NCBI RefSeq assembly: GCF_009663145.1
Contig: NZ_VKHR01000010.1
Location: forward strand, 41,602-105,601
Length of the DNA: 64,000 bases
Source of the DNA: Shewanella sp. TC10
Lineage (GTDB): Bacteria; Pseudomonadota; Gammaproteobacteria; Enterobacterales; Shewanellaceae
Direction: 5' to 3'
The notes under the pieces were generated by a model. That model saw only the letters and a program-made list of their open reading frames with translations, searched no databases and was not told the DNA's origin. Of this stretch, positions 1 to 9,341 are shown in pieces. The translations under genes were made by a program, and so were the position numbers. Numbering within the stretch: position 1 is the stretch's first letter; each line of letters starts with the position of its first letter.

Positions 1-305
1 AGACCAAAAAGTTAAGTATTCAATTTTGTCGACATGTTGAAGAAAAGCAGTACAGCAAAGCAGTACAGGATATCTATGAGATTACCGGGCGCAAAACCTT
101 TACGAAAGGCGCATTTCAACTGCCTTTAGATTCTGAATCAAACGACATTTGGAAGAAGTTATTGAAGCTTGGCTACGCAAAAGATGCTGAAGGTTCTGCA
201 TTAGTACCGCTATCAGTTTCAGAGGCAAAAGTACTATTAAAAGCCATCAATGACTCACTCAAAAGCCGAAGAACGCCGTTTAAGTTTAGTTGGAACCTGA
301 ACTAA
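1..305 (+). CDS. C-terminal part of an unrecognised protein (gene begins outside the window)
   Basis: An open frame runs from the window edge (first full codon at base 3) to a TAA at 303-305 and gives about 100 residues. The tail is rich in Lys and Leu, includes the stretch DIYEITGRKTF, and ends RRTPFKFSWNLN. The even codon use and lack of stops suggest a real C-terminus. I do not recognise the family. It converges on the LysR gene on the other strand, with 44 bases between the stops. Confidence 0.55.
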   Translation, partial: TKKLSIQFCRHVEEKQYSKAVQDIYEITGRKTFTKGAFQLPLDSESNDIWKKLLKLGYAKDAEGSALVPLSVSEAKVLLKAINDSLKSRRTPFKFSWNLN

Positions 306-349
306 GCGGTAAACTTAACTAAGCTGCGGTGTTAGCAAAGACGTTGTGC

Positions 350-1300
350 TCAACTTTCACAAACAACGTCTTCAATCACGGACACCACTAAGTTCTTGAA
401 CCATTGGTGAGCTGGGCTAGTAATCGTTCGCTTATGTTCAATCAAAAACAGTTCGACCATTAGCTCAGGAACCTTATCAAGAGAAAATATCGGCACTATC
501 TTGTCGCCAACCCCTTCTAATTCAATTAGCTTGTGAGTCGCAACTAAAATGGTACTCGAACTCTGCATCACTTCCACTAACGTAAGGAGCTGCCCACTTT
601 TAAAAGCAATGTCTCTTTGCATTCCGTTCTTAGCTAAATAGGAATCTACTGGGTGTTGCAGACCATAATTGGAACGAATATCGAGCGTGAGATCGACAAA
701 GCGAGATTCTAGGCACTGCTCAAGCGTTATATCTTGAGCTTTTGCTAAAGGATGATTCGCCGAGACATAAAATACCGGATAGATCTGACCAAGACTCACG
801 TAAGGGAATTCTATTGGATTGCTTGGAGGTTCGATGTGAATGGTAAAATCCACATCTCGTGATAACAGCTGACTTGTGGGCGTATTCGCAATGGGATATT
901 CGATAAGGCTCGCGTTCGGAGCATCTTGCATGAACCGCTCAGCAAGGGGAACCGTCAGCATTCGACTCATTAGTGGTGGTATCGAAACGACAAACGTTTG
1001 AACACATTCAGCCGGATCAAACGCTGATTTTGCCACTAGGCTTCGCATAGCCAATAACAACTCTTCCAAAGGAGCTTGCAGTTCTAGTGTCTTTTGTGTG
1101 GGGACTAAGCCATTAGACTCTCGATAGAACAGTGGATCATCAAAAAGTGTTCGTAAGCGACTTAACGTGCGGCTCATCGCAGGCTGAGACAAATACAAGG
1201 TATTAGCAGCACGCGTTACGTTCTTTTCCTTGATTAACACACTTAACGAGACCAACAAGTTTAAGTCCAACCGAGAAAGCTGCTGTTCAATCGTCATCAT
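350..1300 (-). CDS. LysR-family transcriptional regulator
   Basis: This is a 316-residue protein of standard LysR length. Residues about 10-70 form the winged helix-turn-helix, with NVTRAANTLYLSQPAMSRTL and then LRTLFDDPLF, the family signature. Residues about 95-305 match the LysR effector-binding domain, which senses a small molecule in the cytoplasm. The layout is closest to the NodD/LeuO-like branch, but the ligand and targets cannot be read from sequence. Two adjacent ATG codons (1295-1300) could start it, and no strong ribosome site is visible. LysR regulators often control a divergent neighbour; here the next gene in that direction is the Aer-like receptor, about 600 bases away, so a regulatory link is not supported. 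Confidence 0.92.
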   Translation of the reverse strand: MMTIEQQLSRLDLNLLVSLSVLIKEKNVTRAANTLYLSQPAMSRTLSRLRTLFDDPLFYRESNGLVPTQKTLELQAPLEELLLAMRSLVAKSAFDPAECVQTFVVSIPPLMSRMLTVPLAERFMQDAPNASLIEYPIANTPTSQLLSRDVDFTIHIEPPSNPIEFPYVSLGQIYPVFYVSANHPLAKAQDITLEQCLESRFVDLTLDIRSNYGLQHPVDSYLAKNGMQRDIAFKSGQLLTLVEVMQSSSTILVATHKLIELEGVGDKIVPIFSLDKVPELMVELFLIEHKRTITSPAHQWFKNLVVSVIEDVVCES

Positions 1301-1434
1301 AAGACATGCACCCAGGTAATATCACATACTAAATAATTACACCTACAGGTCTAACAAACAAGCCGGAGTAACAATAAAGCTATCGAGGTCATGTTCTAAG
1401 AGAACAGTTATTATCAAATAAAAGAATACAGCTT

Positions 1435-1462
1435 GAGAGTTGAGAGTTGATAGTTGAGAATG
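1435..1462. repeat. Heptanucleotide tandem repeat, GAGAGTT type, about 4 units
   Basis: The units GAGAGTT, GAGAGTT, GATAGTT and GAGAATG follow each other directly. The first two are identical and the others drift by one to three bases. It lies in a gene-free stretch and has no visible function. Confidence 0.7.
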
Positions 1463-1672
1463 AAAAGTGAAGAATCTCGTCGTTCAGGTTGAATGAAAGG
1501 ATAAAGGACTGCTTTGTTGCAGTCTAATCATTGTTTATCACACTTAAGACTATGATTAATAGGTTACCAATCTAACAATACTGAAAAATCCTTAACGCAT
1601 CAGTTACCCACAAACTTGTTCAGTTTCAACATCGATATACGTCTATACACAGTGCTTGATATAAGTCCTCTT

Positions 1673-1708
1673 TTATAAACGCTCTGTTATAAACGCTCTG
1701 TTATAAGG
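1673..1708. repeat. 14 bp tandem repeat, 2.5 units
   Basis: The unit TTATAAACGCTCTG occurs twice back to back (1673-1686 and 1687-1700) and is followed by a partial third copy, TTATAAGG. It sits about 200 bases upstream of the Aer-like receptor gene. Confidence 0.8.
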
Positions 1709-1840
1709 AACCAATTTCATTTTCTCTTTTACAACTGTCCAGTCGTATGTTCTCTGCCATATGCACTCTGATATATGAGTCCTGTAACAAATCAGCATAT
1801 GTCGCACTTTTACCAACAAAAATAATGCGTTAACAAATAT

Positions 1841-1854
1841 TTGACCTGTATCAA
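1841..1854. promoter_or_regulatory. FNR-like binding site upstream of the Aer-like receptor
   Basis: The sequence TTGAC-CTGT-ATCAA matches the FNR consensus TTGAT-N4-ATCAA at nine of ten fixed bases. It ends 60 bases before the ATG at 1915. FNR (EtrA in Shewanella) activates genes at low oxygen, which suits an aerotaxis receptor. A perfect 7-bp-arm inverted repeat, TAATAAG-T-CTTATTA, follows directly at 1855-1869. Binding is inferred from the motif alone. Confidence 0.55.
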
Positions 1855-1914
1855 TAATAAGTCTTATTAGCTAAGGCACTATGCCTCATTATTTTTAATG
1901 TGGTTTTATTTTTT

Positions 1915-3492
1915 ATGAGTCAAATCAAGGCTAACAACAATATTGAACAAGCGCTAACTGACGATTGCATTCTTTTGTCGACCACAGATCTTAATGGCAA
2001 TATAAAATACGCAAATAAAGCGTTTGCGGATATTTCAGAATACAGTACTGAAGAGCTTCATGGACAACCACACAATATTGTTCGCCACCCTGATATGCCT
2101 AAAGCTGCATTTAAAGCACTTTGGGATCGTGTAAAAGATGGCAAACCATGGTGTGGCATCGTTAAAAATAAAACCAAAACGGGTAAATATTACTGGGTGA
2201 ATGCGTATATTTCGCCAGTTTTTGAAAATGGCCGTTTACATGAACTTCAATCAGTCAGACGTAAACCATGTCAGGCACATATCAAGTCAGCTGAAAGTAT
2301 CTACCAGCAACTTAATGAAGGTAAAGACCCTGCTGAGATAACGCCACCACTGTTTAGCTTTACGGGCGCACTCTGCCTATGGGCAGTGTTTATCTCGTTA
2401 ATTGGCGTTATTTCTTCGTTATTAATGCCAACCATAGTTGCAGCATTTTTTATTCCGTTATTGGCAGGTTTTGGTATTTACTTTCTAACAAGACCACTTA
2501 AGGAACTTGAAACTAAAGCCACTAATATCATTGATGATCCTATTGCTTGCGGCATTTTTTCATCAAGTCAAAATGAAATCGGCAAAATTGATTTGGCATT
2601 AAATTACCTCGTAACTGAAATGGGTGGCGTAGTTGGCCGCATGGCTGATTCTGCCACATCCATTAGTGAAGAAAGCCAGCAGCTAAATGAAACGATTGCT
2701 AACACCCGTGAAAGAGTTCAGGAACAAACACAGCAAACTAGCCAAGCTGCAACAGCAATGGAAGAGATGACCACCAGCTTTGCCGAAGTTAACGAGAACA
2801 CTCGACAAACCGCCCAAGAAATCACCACAAGTCAGACCGCAGCTAATTTAGGCCATAACAGTATGGTGAAAGTGGTGAGCTCAATTGGCGAGGTACGAAA
2901 AGAAGTGGTTCACTTTTCAACAGTAGTAAACACGATTGAACGCGATAGTAAGTCCATTGCCAGTGTACTGGGAGAAATCAAAGGTATTGCAGAGCAAACA
3001 AACTTACTGGCCTTAAACGCAGCTATTGAGGCCGCAAGAGCCGGTGAAAGTGGTAGAGGATTTGCTGTAGTTGCTGATGAAGTTAGACAACTGTCAAAAA
3101 GAACCAGTGAATCCACCGCTGAAATAGAAAATATCGTGTCAAACTTCCAGCAAAGTACTAAAAGAGCGACTGAAGCAATGGAAGCAGGACAACGACAAGC
3201 TGATATTTCAGTGTCGTTAGCAGAAGAAGCTGACGGGGCATTTGAGCAGCTACTGGCATCAATTAATCGAATTCAAGAAATGGCGGAGTTAAATGCTGCA
3301 GCAATGAGCCAGCAAACCACTGTAGCAGAAGAAATCAGTCGCTCAATATTACAAATTGATGAGCTTTCAAATCAAAGCCTCGCTCAAACAGAAGACACTC
3401 AAGTGAAGTGCGAGCAAATGAACCGACTTTCTAATAAAACCAGTCATCTGTCGAAACAGTTTTGGAAGCAGACTATCGAGCGCACTAAGTAA
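1915..3492 (+). CDS. Aer-like PAS-domain methyl-accepting chemotaxis protein
   Basis: This 525-residue receptor follows the Aer plan. An N-terminal cytoplasmic PAS domain (about 15-120) carries HPDMPKAAF, then [16 protein letters not shown], very like the FAD-binding PAS of E. coli Aer. A hydrophobic hairpin lies at about 150-190, and the signalling coiled coil runs to the end. The conserved tip, [19 protein letters not shown], is near residue 360 and contacts CheA/CheW. Its likely role is aerotaxis or energy taxis by sensing redox state. The frame opens at a GTG at 1900, but the ATG at 1915 gives the Aer-type N-terminus MSQIKANN and is preferred. There is no periplasmic ligand domain and no C-terminal CheR-binding pentapeptide. 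Confidence 0.93.
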   Translation: MSQIKANNNIEQALTDDCILLSTTDLNGNIKYANKAFADISEYSTEELHGQPHNIVRHPDMPKAAFKALWDRVKDGKPWCGIVKNKTKTGKYYWVNAYISPVFENGRLHELQSVRRKPCQAHIKSAESIYQQLNEGKDPAEITPPLFSFTGALCLWAVFISLIGVISSLLMPTIVAAFFIPLLAGFGIYFLTRPLKELETKATNIIDDPIACGIFSSSQNEIGKIDLALNYLVTEMGGVVGRMADSATSISEESQQLNETIANTRERVQEQTQQTSQAATAMEEMTTSFAEVNENTRQTAQEITTSQTAANLGHNSMVKVVSSIGEVRKEVVHFSTVVNTIERDSKSIASVLGEIKGIAEQTNLLALNAAIEAARAGESGRGFAVVADEVRQLSKRTSESTAEIENIVSNFQQSTKRATEAMEAGQRQADISVSLAEEADGAFEQLLASINRIQEMAELNAAAMSQQTTVAEEISRSILQIDELSNQSLAQTEDTQVKCEQMNRLSNKTSHLSKQFWKQTIERTK

Positions 3493-3571
3493 GCTGAGTT
3501 CAGGATAAGTACATAAAGCCAAATATCACCGCAATAACCTTGTTAAAGGTGTATTTCTTAACTAAGTCTAA

Positions 3572-4246
3572 TCACACCGGTGGATCAACTTTGTTAGCGA
3601 CAGAAGTATTAACCCTAAACCAACCTACTATCGAGCGCCTATCTCGCTTAGCGGGTAATACTTCATGGGGAAATTCTTCACTTAAAAAAATAACCAAAGT
3701 CCCTAGTAGTGGCACAACTTTGAGACCTTGTTTATCCTGTTCATTCATATAGAGCACTAACTCACCGCCATCAGCACTGGTCCAGCCTGAATTAAAATAA
3801 GCGACAACAGAAAGCACCCGATTAGCTTCACCTTTAAAGGCGTCACAATGGCATTTGTAATAATCACCAGGCCCATAATGAGCGAAATGGCTTTCGAAAG
3901 AAAACAACCCTAAGAATAACCGTCGATTCAAATAGTCTTGTAACCTGGCAGTCCAATCAAGCCATTGATTAGCCGGTGTTGCGCCTTCTGTAATCCAACA
4001 AATCTCATCTGTTCTCACAAATTCATTCTGCAGGTATTTTTCACCGCGCCCGATACCCGCATTTTTGAATGCTTCAGCCTCAATAGAGAGTTGATGGGTA
4101 AGTAGTGATTGGGCTAGCAGTTCAGGCAGTGCACCTAGACGAACGCTGTAACCTTTTTGTTCAAGATCTTGAGCTATCAGTGAAAAAAGCGTTTCGTCAT
4201 ATGAGCTATTAGAGCCATCTGACGCTAAATGATTAACTGCAACCAA
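3572..4246 (-). CDS. 2OG-Fe(II) dioxygenase, prolyl-4-hydroxylase/SM-20-like
   Basis: This 224-residue protein carries the Fe(II)/2-oxoglutarate oxygenase fold in its C-terminal half. The metal ligands fit the HxD...H pattern: His133 and Asp135 in HCDAF, and His194 in FPHEVLP. Arg204 in RRSIVGWF would hold 2-oxoglutarate. The stretch HYGPGDYYK before the first His is typical of the bacterial SM-20/P4H group. Such enzymes hydroxylate protein or small-molecule substrates; the substrate here is unknown. The start is a TTG (4244-4246) with AAGG about nine bases upstream, and no internal ATG fits. It converges with the Aer-like receptor gene. Confidence 0.85.
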   Translation of the reverse strand: MVAVNHLASDGSNSSYDETLFSLIAQDLEQKGYSVRLGALPELLAQSLLTHQLSIEAEAFKNAGIGRGEKYLQNEFVRTDEICWITEGATPANQWLDWTARLQDYLNRRLFLGLFSFESHFAHYGPGDYYKCHCDAFKGEANRVLSVVAYFNSGWTSADGGELVLYMNEQDKQGLKVVPLLGTLVIFLSEEFPHEVLPAKRDRRSIVGWFRVNTSVANKVDPPV

Positions 4247-4674
4247 TTTTAATACCTTCGGTAAAACTTATATCCTCTTAATTAGAAACAACAAAAAAGA
4301 GTAATGTTCACCAAGCAAAGCCGCCACTATTGGCATATCAGAGTACAAACGCTTAAGTTAAAAATGCTAACAACTTAAGAGTTTGAGTATCCTTAATCAA
4401 AGTCGGTATTATCGATTCAGCTAAGTCATTCGAGTATACATCAACTAATATTTTTATATTGAGAAACAGGTTTTTATAGCGTTTTTATTGTGACTTTATA
4501 ATAAATTCGAAACTGTAATAACCAAACCTACTAACCTATTTGTGCTTCTACACTTTTTAAATTCAGATTTGCCCTAATATCTAATACATAAGGTTTTTAA
4601 AACCAGTCAGTAAAGCTAACAGATGAGTATCAACTCTCTATTCTTTGCTAGTTTCCTATCAATGAGGTTGAAAA
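4247..4674. other. Divergent intergenic region
   Basis: These 428 bases separate the oxygenase (minus) from yghU (plus) and should hold both promoters. An inverted repeat with arms CTTAAGTT (4352-4359) and AACTTAAG (4372-4379) is the only structure I see. No small gene is supported. Confidence 0.6.
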
Positions 4675-5538
4675 ATGACAAATGTATATACGCCACCTAA
4701 TAAGTGGACTATGGAAGAAGAAAACGGTGGCAAGTTTGCAAGTATTAACCGCCCTGATTCAGGTGCAAGGTATGAAAAAACTTTACCTGTAGGAAAGCAC
4801 GCACTTCAGCTTTACTCCATGGGCACACCTAACGGGCAAAAAGTCACTATTTTACTTGAAGAGCTATTAGTAGCAGGTGTTGAAGCAGCTGAATATGATG
4901 CACACTTGATCAGCATTGGTGATAGTGACCAGTTTTCATCTGGCTTTGTCGCTGTAAATCCAAATTCTAAAATTCCCGCATTACTCGATACTTCGCATGA
5001 AACGCCAATCAATGTATTCGAGTCAGGAGCAATATTGGTTTATCTCGCTGAGAAATTCGGGCATTTTTTACCGACAGATCTAGCATCTCGCACTCAAGTA
5101 CTTAACTGGTTATTTTGGCTTCAAGGCTCTGCACCTTACCTTGGTGGCGGTTTCGGTCACTTCTATGCTTACGCGCCTGAAAAGTTTAAATACCCAATAG
5201 ATAGATTCTCTATGGAAGCCAAACGACAACTCGATGTATTGGATAAGCAACTGGCTAATAACCAATACCTTGCAGGCGACGAGTACAGTATCGCCGATAT
5301 TGCAACTTGGCCTTGGTACGGAAATTTAGTACTAGGGAATTTATATGATGCTGCCGAATTTTTAGATGTTGAAAGTTATCCTAACTTACTTCGCTGGGCA
5401 AAAGAGGTAGAGAAACGCCCTGCAGTTGAACGAGGAAGAATAGTCAATCGCTCTTGGGGAGAGGAGTGGGAGCAAGTCCCTAACCGCAATAGTGCCGAAG
5501 ATATCGACAAGGTACTTAATTTAAAGCCCAAAACATAA
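4675..5538 (+). CDS. yghU: Glutathione S-transferase family disulfide-bond oxidoreductase YghU
   Basis: This 287-residue protein matches E. coli YghU (288 residues) closely along its length. It has the N-terminal tail with INRPDSGARYEKTLPVGKH, the thioredoxin-like GST domain with LYSMGTPNGQKVTILLEE, and NPNSKIPALLD, the glutathione-binding cis-Pro and Ser-linked segment. The helical C-terminal domain begins near residue 130. YghU-type proteins bind two glutathione molecules and reduce disulfides such as 2-hydroxyethyl disulfide in the cytoplasm. An AGG-containing ribosome site precedes the ATG. A hairpin terminator follows the stop, so it is probably transcribed alone. Confidence 0.95.
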   Translation: MTNVYTPPNKWTMEEENGGKFASINRPDSGARYEKTLPVGKHALQLYSMGTPNGQKVTILLEELLVAGVEAAEYDAHLISIGDSDQFSSGFVAVNPNSKIPALLDTSHETPINVFESGAILVYLAEKFGHFLPTDLASRTQVLNWLFWLQGSAPYLGGGFGHFYAYAPEKFKYPIDRFSMEAKRQLDVLDKQLANNQYLAGDEYSIADIATWPWYGNLVLGNLYDAAEFLDVESYPNLLRWAKEVEKRPAVERGRIVNRSWGEEWEQVPNRNSAEDIDKVLNLKPKT

Positions 5539-5551
5539 TCTCTAGTATTTC

Positions 5552-5588
5552 AGAGGTAACAAGTACATTTACTCGTTACCTCTTTATT
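5552..5588 (+). terminator. Rho-independent terminator after yghU
   Basis: The stem AGAGGTAAC (5552-5560) pairs with GTTACCTCT (5575-5583) and is followed by TTATTGTT. It begins 13 bases after the yghU stop. Confidence 0.75.
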
Positions 5589-5906
5589 GTTCAAGCTTCT
5601 TTCCAATGCACAAACAGGTTCACCATTTAACGGGCACGGAACAGTCACGTCTGTCGCTACCCATAACTCCATATCCCTAAGTTGCTCTTCTTTTACTCAT
5701 TTTCCTGCTATCCCATTTTACTCTTCAAGTTAAACCGCACTTAAAACCCATAATAATTATCAACTAATAATCACCTTATTTATTGATTTAGTTCCGGTTG
5801 ATTAATTTGAGATTGATTTAACTTATGTAAAACCGCATTGTGAATATCACCTAACATGGTTTAAAGCGAGTGTACGGTACTGATTTAGCTAGAGAAGGAG
5901 TATCTT
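5589..5906. other. Non-coding gap before the 171-residue gene
   Basis: About 320 bases without a gene. A small palindrome, GTGA-ATA-TCAC, lies at about 5839-5849. The probable ribosome site GGAG sits just before the ATG at 5907. Nothing else is evident. Confidence 0.5.
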
Positions 5907-6422
5907 ATGAAGCAATTATCAAACTTAAATTTAGGCTTTAGTGAGTTACTTTCATTCAATAAAAAGACGTCATTAATTACAACCTCTCGTAGGCACTCTT
6001 ATGTTAAGTTACTGATTATATTATGCTCTACTTACTCAGGTAGCATCTATGCAACTACGATTAGTCTTGAACAATATTTAGGTGGTTATAGCACTGAACT
6101 TGCAGGAAAACCTGCACTTACATTTAAATTCACCAGTATAAATAGTGATGATTTTTGCAATATCATCACTACCGAAGAACATATGTTTAGCTCAAATAAC
6201 CTCCTAGAAAATATAAACTTAAGTGAAAAAAACTTCTACTTAGATTGTGAAGTGGATAATCAGTTTTATATGCTCTCAAATCATTTCCGTACTTACGCAC
6301 AAGTGTTAATAAAGCAGCCAGATACCAATTTCCCGATGTCGATGCATATTGAAGCAAAACTGGTTACGATAAACGGCGAGTACCTTAATGTTATAAGCGG
6401 TGATATATCGCTTAGGAAATAA
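5907..6422 (+). CDS. Hypothetical exported protein
   Basis: This is a 171-residue protein of no family I recognise. A strong ribosome site (AAGGAG) lies seven bases before the ATG. Residues about 33-50 are hydrophobic (VKLLIILCSTYSGSIYA) and end in a plausible signal-peptidase site, SIYA/T, but 32 polar residues come first, so it is either an unusually long signal or an N-terminal anchor. The rest is a polar, beta-rich domain with two Cys (in FCNI and LDCEV) that could pair in the periplasm. It lies 28 bases before the MmcQ/YjbR gene on the same strand and could be co-transcribed with it, though the functions look unrelated. Confidence 0.6.
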   Translation: MKQLSNLNLGFSELLSFNKKTSLITTSRRHSYVKLLIILCSTYSGSIYATTISLEQYLGGYSTELAGKPALTFKFTSINSDDFCNIITTEEHMFSSNNLLENINLSEKNFYLDCEVDNQFYMLSNHFRTYAQVLIKQPDTNFPMSMHIEAKLVTINGEYLNVISGDISLRK

Positions 6423-6450
6423 TCTAATCAGCTAAATTTTGGAATATATT

Positions 6451-6870
6451 ATGGAGTTTGATCACGTTAGAACTTATTTACTCTCGAAGCCATTCACTAC
6501 AGAAAGCTTTCCTTTTGGCGAGGGAACTCATGTATTCAAGGTAAAATCGAAAATGTTTGCTTTAGTTGGCTGGCGTAACGACGCTTTGATGATTAACCTA
6601 AAGTGCGATCCTGATGAATCGTGTGCTTTGCGGGATATTTTTAACTCAATAACCACAGGCTACCATATGGATAAAAAACATTGGATTTCTGTTTACTATC
6701 CAAATAATCTTACCAATCAGAGAATAATCGAAAGTTCTGCTGCAAATAACTCTGCACCAATTAATCTAGTGCCCACAGGCGAGTTAGAAAGAATTATTGA
6801 TAATTCATTTATGTTGGTAGTCAGTAAGATGGCAAAAAAAGAACAAACATCGATATTGCTTCACCTGTAA
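6451..6870 (+). CDS. MmcQ/YjbR-family protein
   Basis: This 139-residue protein resembles the MmcQ/YjbR family (CyaY-like fold). The N-terminal FPFGEGTHVFKV, then FALVGWRNDALMINLKCDPD, and the central YHMDKKHWISVYY match the family pattern. YjbR-like proteins have been proposed to bind DNA through the double-wing fold, but no firm cellular role is known. The frame can open at a TTG at 6439; the ATG at 6451 gives the normal family N-terminus and is chosen. Length is slightly above the usual 115-125 residues because of a C-terminal tail. Confidence 0.8.
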   Translation: MEFDHVRTYLLSKPFTTESFPFGEGTHVFKVKSKMFALVGWRNDALMINLKCDPDESCALRDIFNSITTGYHMDKKHWISVYYPNNLTNQRIIESSAANNSAPINLVPTGELERIIDNSFMLVVSKMAKKEQTSILLHL

Positions 6871-6891
6871 TCTAGATTCTTACTTAACTAA

Positions 6892-7566
6892 TTACTTTTC
6901 AGCTAAAAGAGCCATATGAACTAATTTTTCAACCAGCTTATCCTGCTTACTAATAAACTGACAGCCTAATTCAACCCCATTTTCAAATGGTTTTACATTA
7001 CAAATTCTTGCTTCTAATGATATATGCACATCACCTTCACCATTTACGGAGATATTTATGGTCTCACCTTCAATAAGCTCGTCTTGACCTCCTTCACTCG
7101 CTTCAACATGACAACCGCTCAGGGATACATCCGTTATTTGAGCTTTCCAAGGCGTTTCTTTTGCTTTAACGGTTGCTGATAACTCTGTTAATACACGTTT
7201 AGTTGAACGTAAATTATGAATAATCATTTTTTCAGGAAAATTAAGTGCCATCATTCTTGAAGGAGTACTGAGGGTTTGTTTGATTGTTGTTGAAAATGCA
7301 ATAACAGATGCTTCGTGGCCTTCTACTAGCCCTCTTACAACGATTTCATTACCTTGAATAAGGTATTGACCAAAGTGACCTAACTTATTGTTTTCGGGGA
7401 ATTGTACTAATATAAATTGCTCTGGAAGATAGCCTATGAAAGTAGTACCAAAGCGGCCTTTTTGCCCTGCGGGTGTAATAATATCGATATTAACCATTGT
7501 CCCGGCTAGTAAAAACCTGAATTCTTTAGACAGGCCTTCTTTTGTATTTACTTGTTTAGTTGGCAT
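6892..7566 (-). CDS. PilZ-domain c-di-GMP-binding protein, YcgR-like
   Basis: This 224-residue cytoplasmic protein has an N-terminal YcgR-like beta domain (about 15-110) and a C-terminal PilZ domain. The PilZ c-di-GMP motifs are both intact: RxxxR at Arg120-Arg124 (RSTKR), and DxSxxG at Asp146, Ser148 and Gly151 (DVSLSG). It should therefore bind cyclic di-GMP. YcgR-type proteins slow the flagellar motor or alter surface behaviour when bound; the partner here is unknown. A good ribosome site (AGGGAAG) supports the start. A diguanylate cyclase gene lies about 800 bases away, although not in the same operon. Confidence 0.9.
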   Translation of the reverse strand: MPTKQVNTKEGLSKEFRFLLAGTMVNIDIITPAGQKGRFGTTFIGYLPEQFILVQFPENNKLGHFGQYLIQGNEIVVRGLVEGHEASVIAFSTTIKQTLSTPSRMMALNFPEKMIIHNLRSTKRVLTELSATVKAKETPWKAQITDVSLSGCHVEASEGGQDELIEGETINISVNGEGDVHISLEARICNVKPFENGVELGCQFISKQDKLVEKLVHMALLAEK

Positions 7567-7812
7567 TTAACTTCCCTATTACAACGGCTGACCAGTGAAA
7601 GATTAGCATATAATTTAACAATCACAACAACAGCTTAACCTTTATTAAATGTTATTCATCTGCTTGCCTCAATCGTATCGAGAGGTCTATTGTGAATACA
7701 CAAGGTTAAGGTTTTTGATGTTTAACATAAAAGGACGTTGCACCAATTCTGAATAATAGCGGTCGCTACTTTCAGTAACCTCAGCCGTTTACATAGCGTA
7801 ACGGAGCACAAC

Positions 7813-8373
7813 ATGAGAAATTTAGAATTATTTAGCACAGCATCTGTCGATCACTTACTTTGGTCAACTCGCACAGAAGTAACCAATTTAGAGTCTTCAG
7901 CACTTGATGTTTTTACTGATTTTGATGTTGCTAGGCCGATTGTAGTGGATGCATCGACTACAGCAATTGGCACTGCAATAATTATGGAGCAAACTCATGC
8001 TTACATGCGCTTGGTTGTCGATAAACACAACAAGTTTTTAGGTGTGATTACCCAAAGAGAACTTTCTGATCATAATCTCATGCTTACAGCTAAAAGATTA
8101 TCACTCACCATTGACGAATTATTAGTGACAGAAGTAATGGTGCCAAGAGAAGAGATTCAGGCATTTGATTATCGACAAATTTCTACTGCAAAAGTCAGCG
8201 ACGTAGTCAGGCTTTTACAAGAGAATAATTTACATCATATGTTAGTCATTGATCACGAACTGCATCATATTAGAGGGCTAATTGCAGCCAGTGATTTAGC
8301 AAGAAAACTGAATATGCCGATAGAAATACACCAGCGCCCTTCTTTCAGCCAGATATTCAATCAAGCGCACTAA
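7813..8373 (+). CDS. CBS-domain-pair protein
   Basis: This is a 186-residue protein made mostly of two CBS motifs, at about 35-100 and 110-175. The first ends AYMRLVVDKHNKFLGVITQREL and the second ends HHMLVIDHELHHIRGLIAASDL, the usual pattern of a hydrophobic strand, acidic turn and GxI helix. Stand-alone CBS pairs bind adenine nucleotides and act as energy or ion-strength sensors. No catalytic or transport domain is attached, so the target is unknown. A GGAG ribosome site precedes the ATG. Its TAA overlaps the stop of the diguanylate cyclase on the other strand. Confidence 0.88.
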   Translation: MRNLELFSTASVDHLLWSTRTEVTNLESSALDVFTDFDVARPIVVDASTTAIGTAIIMEQTHAYMRLVVDKHNKFLGVITQRELSDHNLMLTAKRLSLTIDELLVTEVMVPREEIQAFDYRQISTAKVSDVVRLLQENNLHHMLVIDHELHHIRGLIAASDLARKLNMPIEIHQRPSFSQIFNQAH

Positions 8374-9341
8374 TTTGTTACAGCGTTACCGATGCTAGAA
8401 TTAAATGCTATGCATCGGTTTTTACCTGTTTGCTTTGCCTGGTAAAGCGCAGAGTCAGCTTTCTCAATTAACTCTCTAGCTGTAGTCTCTCTTTTAGGAA
8501 CACAAGAAATGTAGCCTAAGCTTAAGCTGACTGCTTTACTGTCTTTAGGGTGCTTAATCTCAAGTCTTTCAATGCTAAACCTGATATCCTCAGCTAATTG
8601 AGCGACATCCTCATGATTGCCATAGCAAATTATGGCAAACTCTTCCCCTCCATATCGACAAACCACATCAGTAGAGCGGACACAAACATTCGCAATCGCT
8701 TGGGAAATGTTGATAAGACATTGATCGCCTTCATAATGACCTAACATATCGTTATAGGCTTTAAAGCCATCAATGTCGCACATTATCAAGGAAATGAGTT
8801 GCTGTTCTCGGCGCGCAAGATTGATAATAAATTCCAGTTGCGAGTCGAACTCTCTGCGATTATTTAACCCCGTTAAACTATCAAGTTTAGAGAGTTTAAA
8901 TAACTTTGAGCTAGTACGCTCATGCTCTATTAAACCAAATAATAAAACGGCCTGACCGTTAGCGTCTCTGACAACGGCTCTGGCCTTGCTAGTAAAATAC
9001 AAAACTTCATTTTGCTTAGCATCGTAATAAGGGAATCGATTATGATATTCGTCAATTGCACCGGATTTTAGCTTTTGATACTCATCGAGGATTTGCTGTG
9101 CTTTTTCAGAATCTTTAAGAGCGATATTTTTGTTGTAGTCACCGGCTATTGGACAGGTTTTGCTTACTGAGTGCTGTTGAAGGTTTGGGTCTAATGAAAA
9201 CATCTCTTGCATGCTTTCATTGCAATAATAAATATTACAGTCTTGTTGTAAGTCGATAATCCACCAAGAAACGCCTGAAAAATTCAACAGTTCTTGATAA
9301 AGGTTATAGTACTTTTCAATCCGATCGTTAGGAAATGTCAT
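8370..9341 (-). CDS. PAS-GGDEF diguanylate cyclase
   Basis: This 323-residue protein has an N-terminal PAS-like sensor domain (about 10-145) and a GGDEF domain (about 155-315). The active site is GGEEF at residues 231-235, a catalytically competent variant, so it should make c-di-GMP from two GTP. The product-inhibition site RxxD is present as RSTD at 222-225, exactly five residues before the active site. No membrane segment is seen, so it is probably cytoplasmic. The PAS ligand is unknown. It ends convergent with the CBS gene, the stop codons overlapping. Confidence 0.93.
   Translation of the reverse strand: MTFPNDRIEKYYNLYQELLNFSGVSWWIIDLQQDCNIYYCNESMQEMFSLDPNLQQHSVSKTCPIAGDYNKNIALKDSEKAQQILDEYQKLKSGAIDEYHNRFPYYDAKQNEVLYFTSKARAVVRDANGQAVLLFGLIEHERTSSKLFKLSKLDSLTGLNNRREFDSQLEFIINLARREQQLISLIMCDIDGFKAYNDMLGHYEGDQCLINISQAIANVCVRSTDVVCRYGGEEFAIICYGNHEDVAQLAEDIRFSIERLEIKHPKDSKAVSLSLGYISCVPKRETTARELIEKADSALYQAKQTGKNRCIAFNSSIGNAVTN

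Larger units (their letters stand above)
1301..1840. other. Non-coding gap with short tandem repeats
   Basis: There is no convincing gene between the LysR gene and the Aer-like receptor. The gap is AT-rich and holds two small tandem repeats, at 1435-1462 and 1673-1708, described separately. The last part of the gap carries an FNR-like box and is the likely receptor promoter. Confidence 0.7.

Noticed and set aside
5839..5849. GTGA-ATA-TCAC palindrome as a CRP site
   Set aside because: CRP half-sites TGTGA and TCACA need a six-base spacer; here it is three, so the match is not valid.
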